From Pictodentalium vernedei (Eukaryota > Mollusca > Scaphopoda > Dentaliida > Dentaliidae), in NCBI GenBank assembly GCA_031216915.1, contig CM062296.1, positions 666,952,753-667,016,752 on the forward strand: 64,000 nucleotides of DNA. Reading direction: 5' to 3'. The notes beneath the pieces are model-generated. The model did not search any database. It worked only from the letters and a program-made list of their open reading frames with translations, and was not told the origin of the DNA. Made by a program: the position numbers and the translations under genes. This document shows, in pieces, positions 40,150 to 52,500 of the stretch (positions within the stretch are counted from its first letter, which is position 1; each line of letters begins with the position of its first letter).

Positions 40150-43100
40150 AGGGGTTAGTGCGAGTACCAGGACTTGTTTTCTTTTCTCATTGAAAGGATA
40201 TTGATCAATTGTTTTAGGAGGAAGTCTTCCTCTGACCTTATTATCATTCTATATGTGGTCAGTGTACTCGCATTAACTCCTGTTCTGTATCGTATGATTT
40301 CGATGACAATATGGGAAGCGTATGTCACGGTATGTTGTTGGGGATTTGGACACTCCGGTCCTTTCCCCGCAGGGTCACTCTACTTTATCAATTTCTATTT
40401 CAGACGATCAAGATTAGGGTGATGTATCTGTGATGTCTTCCAACAGTGTGCCTCCGTCGTCACAATTAATGAAGGGCTAGCGGAAAAGTGCTCATGTAAT
40501 ACGCCAATTGCCTAAGAGGACCCTAGTAGGTTCGACGGCCTTTGACGTCCGCTAGCTCGCCCGGTGTAGCGTCCATTCACCGAATGGTTCGGCAGCCGGG
40601 TTCGTCCGTTGCGGTCTAGAAGGAATTTTGGGGTGATGCGAGCACTATAAAATTAACTTAATGCACACCCAGTGACGGCGGATCGGAGGGAGAACGGAGG
40701 AAGCCTTTTAGTCCGGTTCATAGCTCGTTCCGGTCCATCCGGACGGCAAGCGAGAGAGGCCCCTCTCTCGTTCAACAACATCTGGCCTCAGATGTTGTGG
40801 TACAAATGTGTTGTTAGCGGAGCATACGTCCGTCGCTCGGGACGCTCCGTTGTATAGGCAGTCCGCTGAGACTGCTAAGGCTTCCTCTTCTCATCAGCGC
40901 ACACGACCGCACCTTGGCTGCGTGACCGCCGATATATTACCAGCTTCGCCGATCAAGGATTCTTCGGCGACCAGGTCACACCATCCGGCAGCCAGGGATT
41001 CGAGACCGATGGACTCCGGTCGTTCGCATAGGAAGTATGCGGGAGCCATCTGATGTGGAGCTGCCCTCGGCGAAGCACCGATAGACTGCGCCTCCGCAGG
41101 TCTTGACGCCGGACATTCTTGTGCACATAGCACAGCTTATCGCAGCATCCCAGCAGCCGACAGAAACGGTGTCGGATCGAGAATTATCCGACAGCGCTGG
41201 GTCGGTAGCCGGGGACTCGAGGCCTGCAGACTCCGGACGTTCGCATAGGAAGTGTGCGGGAGTCAACGTACACGGAGCTTCCAGCGGCAATGCATCGTAA
41301 GTCCGCTACGGCACAGGCCTCGGGAACGGACGTGCTTTCCTTAATAGCACAGTTTATCGCAGCATCCCAGCATCAACTGAATCTGTCGCATATATTTTAT
41401 CCGACGATGCTGGGTCGGGACGCTCCGCGGAAGCGGGTACGGACGTCCGAAAGTTTCATCCGGTCCGACGGGATACCGAAAGGGATTCGGTGGATTTCAA
41501 GCTTTCCCTTTCGGAACAACATATGCTGCGATGCCGGATAAGAAACTGATAGCGTCGGTGGACTTAGAAATTTTTGGTTCGGTTCAGGGACATCGTCCCT
41601 CAGTTCCGACATAATCCAATAATGTCACACAAACTTTCGAATTATTGAACGACGCTATATATATTATTATTTTATGCTTGCTATCCAAGCATTTCTGGTT
41701 TCTTGTTCGAAGAGTTATGGAGATGTCTTTCAAAAGTGTGCCTCTGTCGTCATAGTTAATGAAGAGTTAGCGGCAATAAGTGCTCATGGAATATGTCTAT
41801 CGCTTACGGAATGACATTCGCTAGCTCACCCGGTGTAGCATACATTCATCGAATGGTTCGGCTGCCGGGTTCGTCCGTTGCGGTCTAGGAAGGAGATTTG
41901 GGTGATGCGAGCACTTTAATTACTTTAGTACTCACCCAGTGACGGCAGATTGAGGACAGATCGGAGGAAGCCAACAACATAGGGGACCGCATGTTGTGGT
42001 TCAGATATTTTACATTCGGAGCATATGTCCGTTGCTCGGGACGCTCCGTTATATTGACAGTCCGAGAGACTGTCTTTAATGCTTCCTCATCCTCACAGCA
42101 GGGCACACGACCGCACATTGGCTACGTGACCTCGAGTATCCGATCAGTTTCGGCATTCAGTGATTCCACAGCGAATAGGTCGCGCCATCCGGTAGCCAAG
42201 GGACACGAGGCCTATACACTCCGTTCGCTCGCATATTGGAAGTATGCACGGGGTAACGATCTCGGAGCTTCCTGCGGCAATGCATCGTAAGACCGCTGCT
42301 CCTCAGGCCTCGGTGACGGACGTGCTATCCGAGTTAGCACAGTTGTTTCGCAGCATCCCAGCAATTGACGGTTTCTCGGTCGAATCAGGAATTATCCGAC
42401 GGCGCTGGGTCGGTGCGGTCCGCGGTTGCATCAAGCTACGGACGACCGAACGCTTTATAGGGTCCGACAGGATGGCGAAAGGGATTCGAAAGATTTCGAG
42501 TTTTCCCTTTAGTAGTATCGGAAGATGCCTTTCATATCTTCTGGCATTTCTTCCAGTGATTATTTTTCGGACTTCATTGCTGCGATCTTGGATAAGAGAC
42601 TTATAGCGTCATTGGACTCGGATTTTTCGATCGGTACAGGGACTTTGTCCCTGACTTACCGACGCAGTCCAATATTGTCATTACAACATGTGTTTTATTT
42701 TTCGACGCTATATATTATATATATATATACAAGCCTGCTACTAAGCATGATAGTTTAGTTTCTTGTCCGCGTGGCTCATTTCTGCCATTTTATCTTTTTT
42801 ACATATAGTTTATTTTGGCAGAGCAGGGCAAACCGAGAGTTCATATGCGTCTAGACGGTGTGATTAAAGACTGCATATATTCTTTTTCGCCGTTTATGTC
42901 TTTTCCAATTTCAATATTGGGAACGACATTATGTATAGTAGACTTAACTTAGACGCTTTATTATACGTAATCCGCCTTACTGAGGCGTTATCATTACGTC
43001 TTCAAGAAAAGATTTACGGGATATTATTCTCAATGTAATTTCTTTTGAGGGCAGTATTTTGTTCACGTATAACTCCGCCCTTCAGTGGCTGATTGGAGTG

Positions 43101-43215
43101 TTTAGACGTGATGCAGCCCTAGCTACATCCACGCGTGGATAGTAGGTTAAGAACTCTCTCAGAGTCGCTTCGTTCTCGGAGGAGCTTCTCTTCGACGGCA
43201 ACTTTCCGGCAATCC
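40150..43215 (+). pseudogene. gag: A3 gag remnant, partly triplicated
   Basis: Gag homology runs from the Cys-rich start (near 40200, ATG lost) to a position matching A1 ~5230 at 41690, then jumps back and repeats from 41712 to 43215. A third partial copy of the motif CTCCGGACGTTCGCATAGGA occurs at 41008, 41229 and (degraded) 42220. The paired palindromes are kept at 40746-40798. Frameshifts throughout; no product expected. Confidence 0.75.
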
Positions 43216-43249
43216 ATGAATTGCTTGGTTTATACATTCTCTTGTCTAT

Positions 43250-45060
43250 CTACTGTTACAAGAGATTCAGACTGGGGCAAACATTCGGTGGTTGACTCAG
43301 AGAGTGCCGCCGCAGTTGCCGGACCCTAGTGTGGCTGTTATGACGGTTGCCAGTCAAACAGATTGGGATATATACTGATCCCTACGGATTCGAAGTGCCA
43401 GGGTCTTTGGGTTCCGCAGTCTTTTAGCTATCAGTTTAACTTCCGCGGAATAATGTTTTTTAGGCTTGCTTTATGTCATTGCATGAACATTATTCAGAAA
43501 TGCATGCCCAAATTCCTGTCCTTTAATTCGACAGTAGTGGCGTATCTCCGGAACCAGGGAGGCACTCTTTCGTTTCCGTTATTCAATTTAATGGAAAGAA
43601 TCCGTCTGTTGGTTATAGTACACCAAGTTCAGTTTTGGTCCGTCATATTCGGGGTCGTCTGATTGTTTTATCGCACTCCCGTTCTCTTACGGGTCGCTTG
43701 TTGCTGTCAGAATGGACTCTCAACAAACAAGTATTTAATCAGATTTGCTATCTATGGGAGCGCCCAATGATGTTTTATTATGACACAGCTTGCTAATCAA
43801 TTGCAGACGTATGTGTTGGCTTGTCCAGATCTCTGAGCTAATACTGTTAACGCTCTATTGATCTATAGGACGCAATGATAGGATACGCGTATCCTCCGGC
43901 GCTGTTGTTTTAGCAGGTATTGCTAAGATAAACAACCACAATACATTTCTGTTGATAGCATCTCTATCTTCACAGAGATCATGAGTAATTTACTCTCTTG
44001 TCTACTGTGGATCTTAACGTGAAATCTTCCTCTATGTGAGGATCTTTTTTCACTCGGTAAATCGTGTCATCTTTATCACAACCAGCAAGGTCGCAACCTT
44101 CATGTATTCCGTTGTGTGGTCCGTATTGCATTGTAAGCACTGTACTGGACGAGCTTTGGACGCGATTTCTTACTATAGGAGATCCTCTTCTTCGCTATTC
44201 TATGCGACTAAAGTGGAGGCTCTTCCGTCGTGGTGTAGGGATCATTATGTTCATATGGTTGATCCCTCCATACTACGCATTGCTAGTTTTTAGTATACTT
44301 GTTTCACAAGATCTACTGCAGCCTGTTGTTATTTAGGTTATAGGTTTATGTTACCTCATACCTATGCACTCTACGATAGTTTACAATTGAGTCTTTTGTC
44401 TCTTTATCTAAGTCAGTTAGTAACTTTTTGATAAATAGACTTAGAATCTTTAGATTAAATTCCTATACGGATTTTAACTTCGGTTCTTATTTAGCTAAGT
44501 AATCATTTGAGCCTCTGGAAACAGTAGTTTTCAAATTCTGACCTTTTAGACAGTAATTCTGTTGGTTTCTCTTTTACTGTAGAGTCAGTGAGTTTCATGC
44601 ACTATCGATGGATGATTTTCACTTTCATAGTTTCGGAATCAATACTTCCGTTACTATTTAGGTTGGATTGTTGCATAAGAGTTAGGCTCCTATTATCCGG
44701 AACCTATTATTTTAAGGTCCTTCCGTCTTCGTATGGGCATAGGCCTTTACTCTTTCCGGGTACAGTTTATGTATTTATAAACAGATATCTGTTTATTACA
44801 AGGGCGTAAGCTTCTTCTGTCTTTGATGTCTAGTAGAAGGACGTTACGCTCCATTTTATTGTTAATCGATTCTATTAACTAGCGTACTGCTTATGGTATA
44901 TCATTGGCTTAGCAGTTGTGCTTAAGATTTCGGCTCTTGAAGTAAGAGTTCTTCTACTTCTTGGGCTTACATTAATAGTGTTGCTATTATAGATTTTTGA
45001 AGGCTGCTCATTGCGCTCAGCCATCCATTCATGAATTTTATCTCAGAAATATCGAGTCCA
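43250..45060 (+). pseudogene. A3 RNase H, methyltransferase and recombinase remnants
   Basis: Homology resumes at A1 ~7050 (AAGAGATTCAGACTGGGGC), so the RT polymerase is deleted. RNase H scraps: ASQTDWDIY at 43350, STVVAYLRNQGGTLSFPLFN at 43540. Methyltransferase scraps to about 43990. Recombinase DNA homology from 44090 to 45060 has stops in every frame; the HxxR motif is degraded (GGCTCTTGAAGTAAGAG). Confidence 0.7.
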
Positions 45061-45699
45061 TTTCTGGAGGCCTCTTTTGTTAGGTCTATTATCTACTGCT
45101 CAGAATGTCATTCACTTAACAGTTGCTACTATAGCTAGGTAGGCTGTCTGTTTCGGCAGTGTCTCCGTTCGGCTGCCCTCTTCGCTCTGGGCTATTTGAC
45201 CCAGGGCAAGAAAAAGGGGGGGGGAGGGTGTTCCCTTGGGTCACCTGTTTTTACTATGAAAACAAGGGGATACCTCCTCCGGAGTTAGTAATTCTGAGCT
45301 GTTATTGGGATGGTTGTTTAGTGAGAAGTTTAAGTTTATAAAATTCATTCAAGTCTTAGTTTTTAAAGTATAGCTTTTGAATATTGCATATGTCAACGGA
45401 CATGATTATGCAATTCTCACACACTTTTAGGAGTATAAGAGTCTCTATTCTCTAGACTTACTTTATTAATGGCTTACTTTAAAAATTATTAGTATAAGGA
45501 TTATTGGATATTAATAGAGTACATGGATGTATGAAGCTCAATTTTTGGAAGGTGTTGTATCTTTCTAATTTATCATAAATAAGAAAGATACATGTAAGGC
45601 CTATTACTTCTTTTCCCTACAGGGGATGACTCTATTTTATTTTATTGAGCGTATTCCATTTTGCTCTATGTCCTTGGCCCTCCAGCCTTTTTACTATTC

Positions 45700-45787
45700 A
45701 GCTATGTCTGGGTCATTGGTACAGTATAAAAATGTTAAAAAATTTATAGTAATTTATATATTTTTTATACTTACCAATGACCCAGAC
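45700..45787 (+). repeat. Internal complementary region of A3
   Basis: Same sequence as the A0 ICR; 45734-45787 complements the right end 46036-46089 without visible mismatch. Confidence 0.88.
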
Positions 45788-45862
45788 GGGGATGGCCCTC
45801 CCAGGAGTTGGGAACTCTTGCCTCCCCGCTGAGTACATAGCGCTTACCAGGCACTGGTTATT

Positions 45863-46089
45863 AGAATGATAAATGGCGCCAATTTCGGAACGTCCTGGAC
45901 ACTGCGCATGCGCAGTGGGGGCGAGGTGTGGAGGGCCTTTCAGGACATGTTTTCTTTAGTTTTAGATGCAAATTTTGGGGATTGGGGGGCAAAATTTGTG
46001 TTTGGCCCTATATTTTAAGAGTTAGCACCAGCTATGTCTGGGTCATTGGTAAGTATAAAAAATATATAAATTACTATAAATTTTTTAAC
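45863..46089 (+). repeat. Right terminal inverted repeat of A3
   Basis: AGAATGATAAATGGCGCC ... TTTTTTAAC. Includes TGCGCATGCGCA and GGTAAGTATAAA. Confidence 0.88.
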
Positions 46090-46128
46090 ATTCTAGATTT
46101 TTAGCATAATATTACATTGTCATTTCAG

Positions 46129-46239
46129 GTGTTCTGGATTTCTGGATTTTTCTTCCCACAAGCATTCTTGACAGGTACCTTACAAAACTTTGCCAGAAGA
46201 AAAGTCATATCTATTGACACTATCTCATTTACATTTGAG
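46129..46239 (+). CDS. DNAH1: Dynein heavy chain exon (DNAH1-like), third in window
   Basis: A 111-nt, 37-codon exon in phase 0 at both ends, with acceptor ATTTCAG| and a consensus donor GAG|GTAAGT. It encodes [16 protein letters not shown], then TLQNFARR and VISIDTISF, one of the most conserved stretches in dynein heavy chains. It joins in frame to the preceding exon ending DHGIPP. The right terminus of DIRS A3 lies only 39 bp upstream, so the end of the transposon falls where the branch point of this intron is expected. The intron before this exon is about 23.7 kb. Confidence 0.9.
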
Positions 46240-46421
46240 GTAAGTTGAAAGCTTTGTCATCAAAATTATTTTTACATGATAATGAAATGACTTGTAAGTC
46301 CTACACAGCCATCTCTCCCACATACTCAAATGCTTACTCTCCTATGCTCTTGGACAAACGTTTTGGATCCCCGAATCGTCAAAATCAGGTTTGACACCAT
46401 TAATAAATTGAGGTTTATTGA

Positions 46422-46651
46422 TCCTTTGAACCCGAGTGGCTGCTTTTCTGGCCAGGAACATGATATATCATAACGTCATTTTATAGGCTGGCTGTTCAGT
46501 AAATGTGTGGGGTAGACCAATCAATATTTTCAACGTGCAGCCCTGAGGCTGCATGCTGAAGATATTGATTGTCTACTCCAAATTATGAATATGGACTCTT
46601 CTAATTGCTGCCATTGAACTGGCATGGAAGATACCACTAGAGTTCAAAGGG
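46422..46651. mobile_element. Second palindromic MITE type (CCTTTGAAC ends)
   Basis: CCTTTGAACCCGAGTGG at the left against CCACTAGAGTTCAAAGG followed by GTTAA at the right. The centre is a strong hairpin (46500-46585: GGGGTAGACCAATCAATAT against ATATTGATTGTCTACTCC). Possibly another TTAA-type MITE; the left TTAA is not preserved. Confidence 0.5.
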
Positions 46652-47436
46652 TTAACAAGGCTCAGTCAAACAGAATTGAATTGGTTAAATTCTGAGTTGC
46701 ATTATGGTAAAAAATTGGGGCTTCATATTTTGATATATCAAAATCGGTGTGCAGGGGGGTAAACAAAGGAATAAACATACACCGTTTATAAAATCCTGTT
46801 GGATAAATGAAACTATGTAAAACAACTATACATACAGCTCAATAGTTCACTTATTTTTTCATCATTTAGACACCTGACTGAAAATTCCCCAAGAACTTCC
46901 ATGGAATTGCAAATAAACTTTTCCTTGGAGTATTTCAGTGAATTTTATGGAAATTTCTGTAAAATGAAGCTGAAACAGTCCACTGAAATCCATGGAATTT
47001 CACAGAAGTCAAATACCATGAAATCCCAAGGTGAATTCTGATAGAAATCTATGAAAAATAAAATTATGGAATTCCATGACAATCTGTGGAAGTGAAATGT
47101 ACTGTAGAATTCCTGAAGTGCAATAAGTTCTGCAGAAACGGAGCTAAGCAGCTCCATTAAATTGGCCTGCAAATCTAGGTTTGTAGCAAATGTCCTCAAA
47201 TTCTTGTTAGACTCATTTTATTAATAGTTTATGGATAGTTGTAACTGCTCGACTGCTTTTGATTATCTTTTTTTGTTTGGGGATGTATGACCTCTTCTCA
47301 AGAACATTGCCTGATAGAACTGGTTTAGGTTGTCAGAGCTTGATTATGAAAGTAATATCAGCTTCCAATTTGGGCTGTCAGTTTTTGGGTCTGAAGATGC
47401 ATTTTTTTTTTTATTTTTGAAGCAACCAATTGGTGC
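46652..47436. other. Dynein intron with CATGGAATT-rich degenerate repeats
   Basis: No gene. 46860-47110 is rich in degenerate AAATTCCATGGAATT-like motifs (CCATGGAATTGC, CCATGGAATTTCAC, GGAATTCCATGAC). Confidence 0.45.
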
Positions 47437-47686
47437 TTAACCCCTTACCTAACATGGAAAGCAGAGACACTTACAAAAAAAATTCTTGAATAACTAATTT
47501 TTTTCATTTTGTGTCTCAAAAACATAGGTTATGACCCCTCATTGGAATGAGCTCAATGAGTGCATTCCAACGAGGGGTCATAACCTATGTTTTTGAGACG
47601 AAAAATGAAAAAATAATGAAAATTAATTGGCGATTTTTCAGAATAGCGCTGGCCGGTTTTGGTCGTTACTTTGGGTAAAGGGTTAA
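47437..47686. mobile_element. TTAA MITE copy 2 (subfamily a)
   Basis: TTAACCCCTTACCTAAC to TTTGGGTAAAGGGTTAA, with central palindrome AAAACATAGGTTATGACCCC against GGGGTCATAACCTATGTTTT. Confidence 0.7.
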
Positions 47687-47964
47687 AAGCTATTGTCCTA
47701 TCAAATTGGATAAACATTAAACACTTTCAGATACATATCCCTCTGGTTAATAATTTACACAAACCTGAAAATAAATTGTTTGACAAAACTATCAAAATTT
47801 GAAATGAATTTGTTTATCATTATACCCCTGCAAACATAGTTTGATGTTGTGTATAGGAGTCACTGTGCCAGTCTGTCAGTTTGCTGCTCCATTGAAACTT
47901 GAGAGTGGTATTACTCTTGATTTCTACAGTTATAGAAATAGCATGGTATAAAATCTTATGGAAT

Positions 47965-48415
47965 GAAGTACCACTTAATTGTATATCTCTTAATATCTCT
48001 TAATTGAATAATCCTGTTAATTGAATATAATTTCCCAACACAAAACCATTTACCATACCTCCAGTACAAATTTGATCTGTTAATTGAATATAGGTTCTAG
48101 AGTAAACTCCTGTTAATTGAATAAAAAATCTTGTAAGCTGTTGAGAAATTACCCTATCTCTCCCCAGTTTTCTTTTGTTTATAGACCTATTTGGCCTCAG
48201 TACAATCAATACAGGCATTTGATCTATTATATCTTGTTTGACAGAGCTCATGGAGCTCTGTCAAACAAGATATAATAGAATAAATGCTAAGTTTATCTCT
48301 AGAATACAGGAAAGTGACACAATCCCTGTTACTTGAATACTCCTGTTAATTGAATCATTTTCATTAGCAAAGTGGATATTCAATTAACAGGGTTCCACTG
48401 TACTTCTACAGATGT
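47965..48415. mobile_element. Element built from TTAATTGAATA motifs
   Basis: Ends are loosely inverted (GAAGTACCACTTAATTG against CAATTAACAGGGTTCCACTG, then TACTTC). CTGTTAATTGAATA recurs at least five times. A right end reading ...GGTTCCACTGTA resembles pogo/Tigger-type CAGTGGAACC termini. No transposase. Confidence 0.4.
48223..48279. repeat. Perfect 27-bp-arm palindrome
   Basis: Left arm 48223-48249 (TCTATTATATCTTG...AGAGCTC) and right arm 48253-48279 are exact reverse complements with a 3-nt spacer ATG. Confidence 0.9.
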
Positions 48416-48671
48416 TAATTTTAAACTTCATATACATGATTAACATCAGATACAGATATACCGGACGTGAAATTCACAGCAGTTATAGAATTAAACTGCT
48501 GACTTTGAATTCTGCACTTGTAATAGTATGGGAAGATCTTGCGCATGGTTCATACAGACAGGGAAAGATTAAATTCAAGGACTTTTCAATGTCTTTTCAA
48601 GGATATTCAATCATTTTCGAAGAAACTCGATTGTGTTCTGAAACAGTATGTAAGACTAAGAATCTCAGCTG

Positions 48672-48917
48672 TTAACCCTTTACCTAACGAATCGCCCGCA
48701 TCTGCCTGCGTAATATGCAAATTCATCAGTTGAAAAAATATTATATTTCGAAAAATTTCAACAAAACCATATCATGTGACCCCTCGTTGGAATGAGCTCA
48801 TCGAGCTCGTTCCAATGATGGGTCACATGATATAGTTTTGTTGAAATTTTTTGAAAAATTTGAAAAAATGGTATTTAAAATAATAAATTTTGATATCTAT
48901 GTTGGGTAAAGGGTTAA
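48672..48917. mobile_element. TTAA MITE copy 3 (subfamily b)
   Basis: TTAACCCTTTACCTAACG to GTTGGGTAAAGGGTTAA; centre CATATCATGTGACCCC / GGGTCACATGATATAG around GAGCTCATCGAGCTC. Confidence 0.72.
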
Positions 48918-49124
48918 TACATCATTTTGCCATTTGGGGCAATAAATTTTGACATCCCTGTACTGCTTGTGGCTAAAGAAAACTGTGTGTTTATGTCAGC
49001 ACTTGTGTCTACAGTCTCACTGAATGTTACGTCTGTAGTGTTAAAATTTGGCATTAATGTAATAGTCTTTGAGCTACCCAGCTGTTTAAATGCAAGTCTC
49101 TGTTTTTCAGCCTTGCATGGGATT

Positions 49125-49373
49125 TTAAACCCTTTACCCAACGTAACAGCCAAAACCGGCCAGAACTATCCACATAAATCACCAATTAATTTTCATTATT
49201 TTTTGTCTCAAAAACATAGGTTATGGTAGGTTATGGCCCCTTTTTGGAACGAGCTCCTTCCAATGAGGGGTCATAACCTATATTTTATAGACAAAAATTG
49301 TGTGAAAAAATTTAGTTATTCAAGAATTTTGTTTGAAAGTGTCATCTCCTTTTCATGTTAGGTAAAGGGTTAA
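49125..49373. mobile_element. TTAA MITE copy 4 (subfamily a)
   Basis: TTAAACCCTTTACCCAACG to GTTAGGTAAAGGGTTAA; centre AACATAGGTTATGG / GGGGTCATAACCTAT. Confidence 0.68.
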
Positions 49374-49732
49374 AGCATTTTATTTATTGTTTTCATATAA
49401 ACTCCACAACTTGCTTTTCTCTTACTCCTCTTCTATTCTGATATCCATTGCTTGTATTCACTATTCTGTAACCATGCAAGATTAAAACTATACTTTCCCA
49501 TGACAAACTAACACAAATCTTTTTCAAAATCATTCAAGTTGAAAACGATTAACAAAAAAATGTTTTTGACTGCTCTTCACAAACATTGTTGACGTCGCAG
49601 TTTCAAGTGCACTCACAGAAAAACAAAGGTATTGAGAGTACAACTTCTACATCCCCATGGCTGATTGCACTCGTGACCCATAGTTATGGATCGTTTTTCA
49701 AGATATTTTGTTCTTTTTTTCTTTTCTTTTTT

Positions 49733-49764
<32 letters not shown>

Positions 49765-49964
49765 GCTTCTTGTCAATACAAGTACCAAATGTGTGACTCA
49801 TTACAGTGTCCTCAAATATTTTGGAAATTCAAGGACTTTTCGAGGCTGCTGTCCAAATTTTAAGGCCCAAAAATGAATTAAAAACTTTTCCATACAAAAG
49901 TGAAATTCAAGGATTTCATATTCTGTGCAAACCCTGCTTGTACAGTGAACTGCTTCAACATATT
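49374..49964. other. Dynein intron with T-run/G-run
   Basis: No gene. A poly-T tract passes directly into a ~22-nt poly-G tract (49727-49763), which creates proline/lysine-rich artefact frames. Confidence 0.6.
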
Positions 49965-50211
49965 TTAACCCTTTATGCGACACACATGATATCAAAATTT
50001 TGTTAGTTTCATTTTATTTTATTTTTTCAAAATTTCAAAACATTTCAACAAAAAATATCATGTGTCCACTCAATGGAACAAGCTCGATGAGCTTGTTCCA
50101 ATGAGGGGGGTCACACGATATGGTTTTGTTAAAACTTTTGAAAAAATATTTTTCTGTCAACAGCTGTTTGTATATTACGTTGATGCACCAATTTGTGAGG
50201 TAAAGGGTTAA
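49965..50211. mobile_element. TTAA MITE copy 5 (subfamily b)
   Basis: TTAACCCTTTATGCGAC to GTGAGGTAAAGGGTTAA; centre ATATCATGTGTCCACTC / GGGGTCACACGATATGG around GCTCGATGAGC. Confidence 0.65.
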
Positions 50212-50589
50212 GATATTGGTTTGAATGTTGCCTTCAAATATAAATATGTGTGACATAAATTTGCTGTGGCTTGACTGAACTATTACATAGTTATTGCCCT
50301 TGAATTTTACAGTTATGTGGAAATAGTGTGGTAACATCTTGTGAGCATACTTCTGCATTTCTTAAGATTAAGATATTGATTTGAAACTTCATCTACGTGA
50401 AGTTCAGATGTGCATGACACAAATTTGCCTTGGCTCAGTTGAAGTATTACACGGAGTTATTGCCCTTAAACTTTACAGTTGTAATAGTATGGGAAAATCT
50501 TGTGGTGCAAACAAACTTTTACATTTCTTAAGATATTGCTTTGAGTGTTAGTATGGTCTCATTAGTTATTTAGCTGAATATGTTTTTCA

Positions 50590-51915
50590 AGAAATTCAAC
50601 TCCTCATTATACTCCCACTTCAGAGAAGTGGGGGCTGTATTGTCAATGCCCTGTATGTCCGTACATCCATCCATCTGTTCATCCATCCGTCCAACTACCT
50701 GATCATGTGAGTGCAACTCCTGCATTATTGAACCGATTTTAGTGAAACTTCTCAAACATTATGACTTGAAATTTTTCAGTTCTGACAATTTTAACCAGGT
50801 TATCTCCCCTGAACTTAGATTTATTTTGGATTTTCGAATGAGATTCTTGTTTGCACAACTCCTCCTGCATTATTAAATTGATTTTGATGAAACTTCTCAA
50901 ATGTTAATGACTAGCAAGTGAACATGCGCATATTCTAAAATTTTTCATCTGCCACAATTTTAAGCAGGGTTTCTCCCCCGAATGTTATGGATTTTCAAAT
51001 GAGATTTTTGTGTGTGCAACTCCTCCTACATTATTGAACTCATTTCGATGAAACTTCTCAAAACATCATGACAAGCAAATGAACATGCGCATATTCTAAA
51101 ATTTTTCCTCTGCCACAATTTTATCTTTCAAAGAAGCTTATCAAAACATTATAACTAGCAAGTGAACATACCCATATTCTAAAATTTTCCATCTGCGACA
51201 AGTTTAACCAGGTTATCTCCCCTGAACTTAGATGTATTATGGATTTTCAAATGAAATTATTGTGTGCGCAACTCCTCCTACATTATTGAACCAATTTTGA
51301 TGAAACTCCTCAAACATTATGACTAGCAAGTGAACATGCGCATATTCTGAAATTTTTCATCTGCTACAATTTCATCTAGGTTATTTCCCCTGAACTTAGA
51401 TTTATTATGGATTTTCAAATGAAATTCTTGTGTGCGCAACTCCTACATTACTGAACTGATTTCTATGAAACATCTTATATATAGAAGTCTTCACTTCAAT
51501 ATCCACCATGTTATGTTTAAGACCAGAATTGGTCAAACATTAATAAAATCTGTCTGTCCGTCCATCCATCCATCCATCCGTCCATCCATCCGTTCGTCCA
51601 TCCATCCGTTTGTCCATCCATCCATCCATCCGTCTGTGTCTAGCAAATGAACATGTGCATATCTGCAAATTTTTCATCTGTGACAATTTTAACCAGGTTA
51701 TCTCCCCTTCAGTTTAGAAGATTTAGATTTGTATGTGAGATTTTTGTGTGTGGAACACCTCTTTCATTAATGAACTAATTTTGATCAAACTTCTCAAACA
51801 ATATGACAACAAGTGGGCATATGCATATTCAAACATTTTTGATTTGCGACAGTTTTAACAAGTTTTCTCCCATGAACTTGGATTTATTATTGTTTTTTCA
51901 AGCTCAACATTCAGA
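50590..51915. repeat. Tandem ~170-bp repeat array with CCAT microsatellite
   Basis: Degenerate units of GCAACTCCTCCTACATTATT, GATGAAACTTCTCAAA, GAACATGCGCATATTCTAAA, and AGGTTATCTCCCCTGAACTT, at least six between 50690 and 51480, resuming at 51640. Between them 51552-51640 is (CCAT/CCGT)n. It starts with TCCCACTTCAGAGAAGTGGG at 50610. Mollusc-like by memory. Confidence 0.6.
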
Positions 51916-52259
51916 GGTGCAGTCAAGAAGCCAGAAGTGGTGGTATTAATCACCTTCAGTGATCGTTCTAGTTAATCTTCATAATTGATGGAATGGATGG
52001 GGAAGGAGAATCAGTGTCTTGTAGGAAAAAACATGTACTTTGCCATGTGAAATCTTACTATTTTAGGTTTTTCAAACTTAATGTATCTGGCATATAGGTG
52101 CAACATAAAGTTATTGTGGCTCAACTCCAACATAGAGTTATTTTTTATGAAGTTCATTTTTGTAATAGTATTGAAAAATATTGCGGGGTGAAGGACTTCC
52201 ACATTTCTAGAAATATTGATTTGAAACACAGTGTGCATCAGCATCAAGTGCATCAATTG

Positions 52260-52500
52260 CAGGTATGCATGACAGTATACAGATATCCTCACCCCCACCC
52301 ACCACCACCCCAAGACATAAGCCCCCAACAAAAAAGTACACAAGCAGATATAAACCCTCAGTCCAAGTTAGTGGAACAGACATAAGCCTCCCACCCAACC
52401 CCAAGATGGAAAATCATTGATGTATATAAGCCACTCCCCATCCAACATTAAAAGCACCTTGAATATAAGCATCCCCCGCTTAACAAATCTGTTCATTCTC
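52260..52500. repeat. ATAAGCC/CCCC-rich low-complexity repeat
   Basis: Three or four repeats of (A)TATAAGCCNCCCNC separated by 40-60 bp; no gene. Confidence 0.4.

Larger units (their letters stand above)
39096..46089 (+). mobile_element. DIRS element A3, ruined coding region with near-perfect ends
   Basis: Left repeat 39096-39296 and right repeat 45863-46089 are almost perfectly complementary and the ICR (45700-45787) is intact. The body is full of indels and stops: gag is duplicated, RT polymerase is absent, and only fragments of RNase H, methyltransferase and recombinase remain. Its last kilobase matches A0. It ends 39 bp before a dynein exon. Confidence 0.9.

Noticed and set aside
49613-49801. 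Proline/lysine-rich minus-strand frame
   Set aside because: Caused by adjoining T and G homopolymers.
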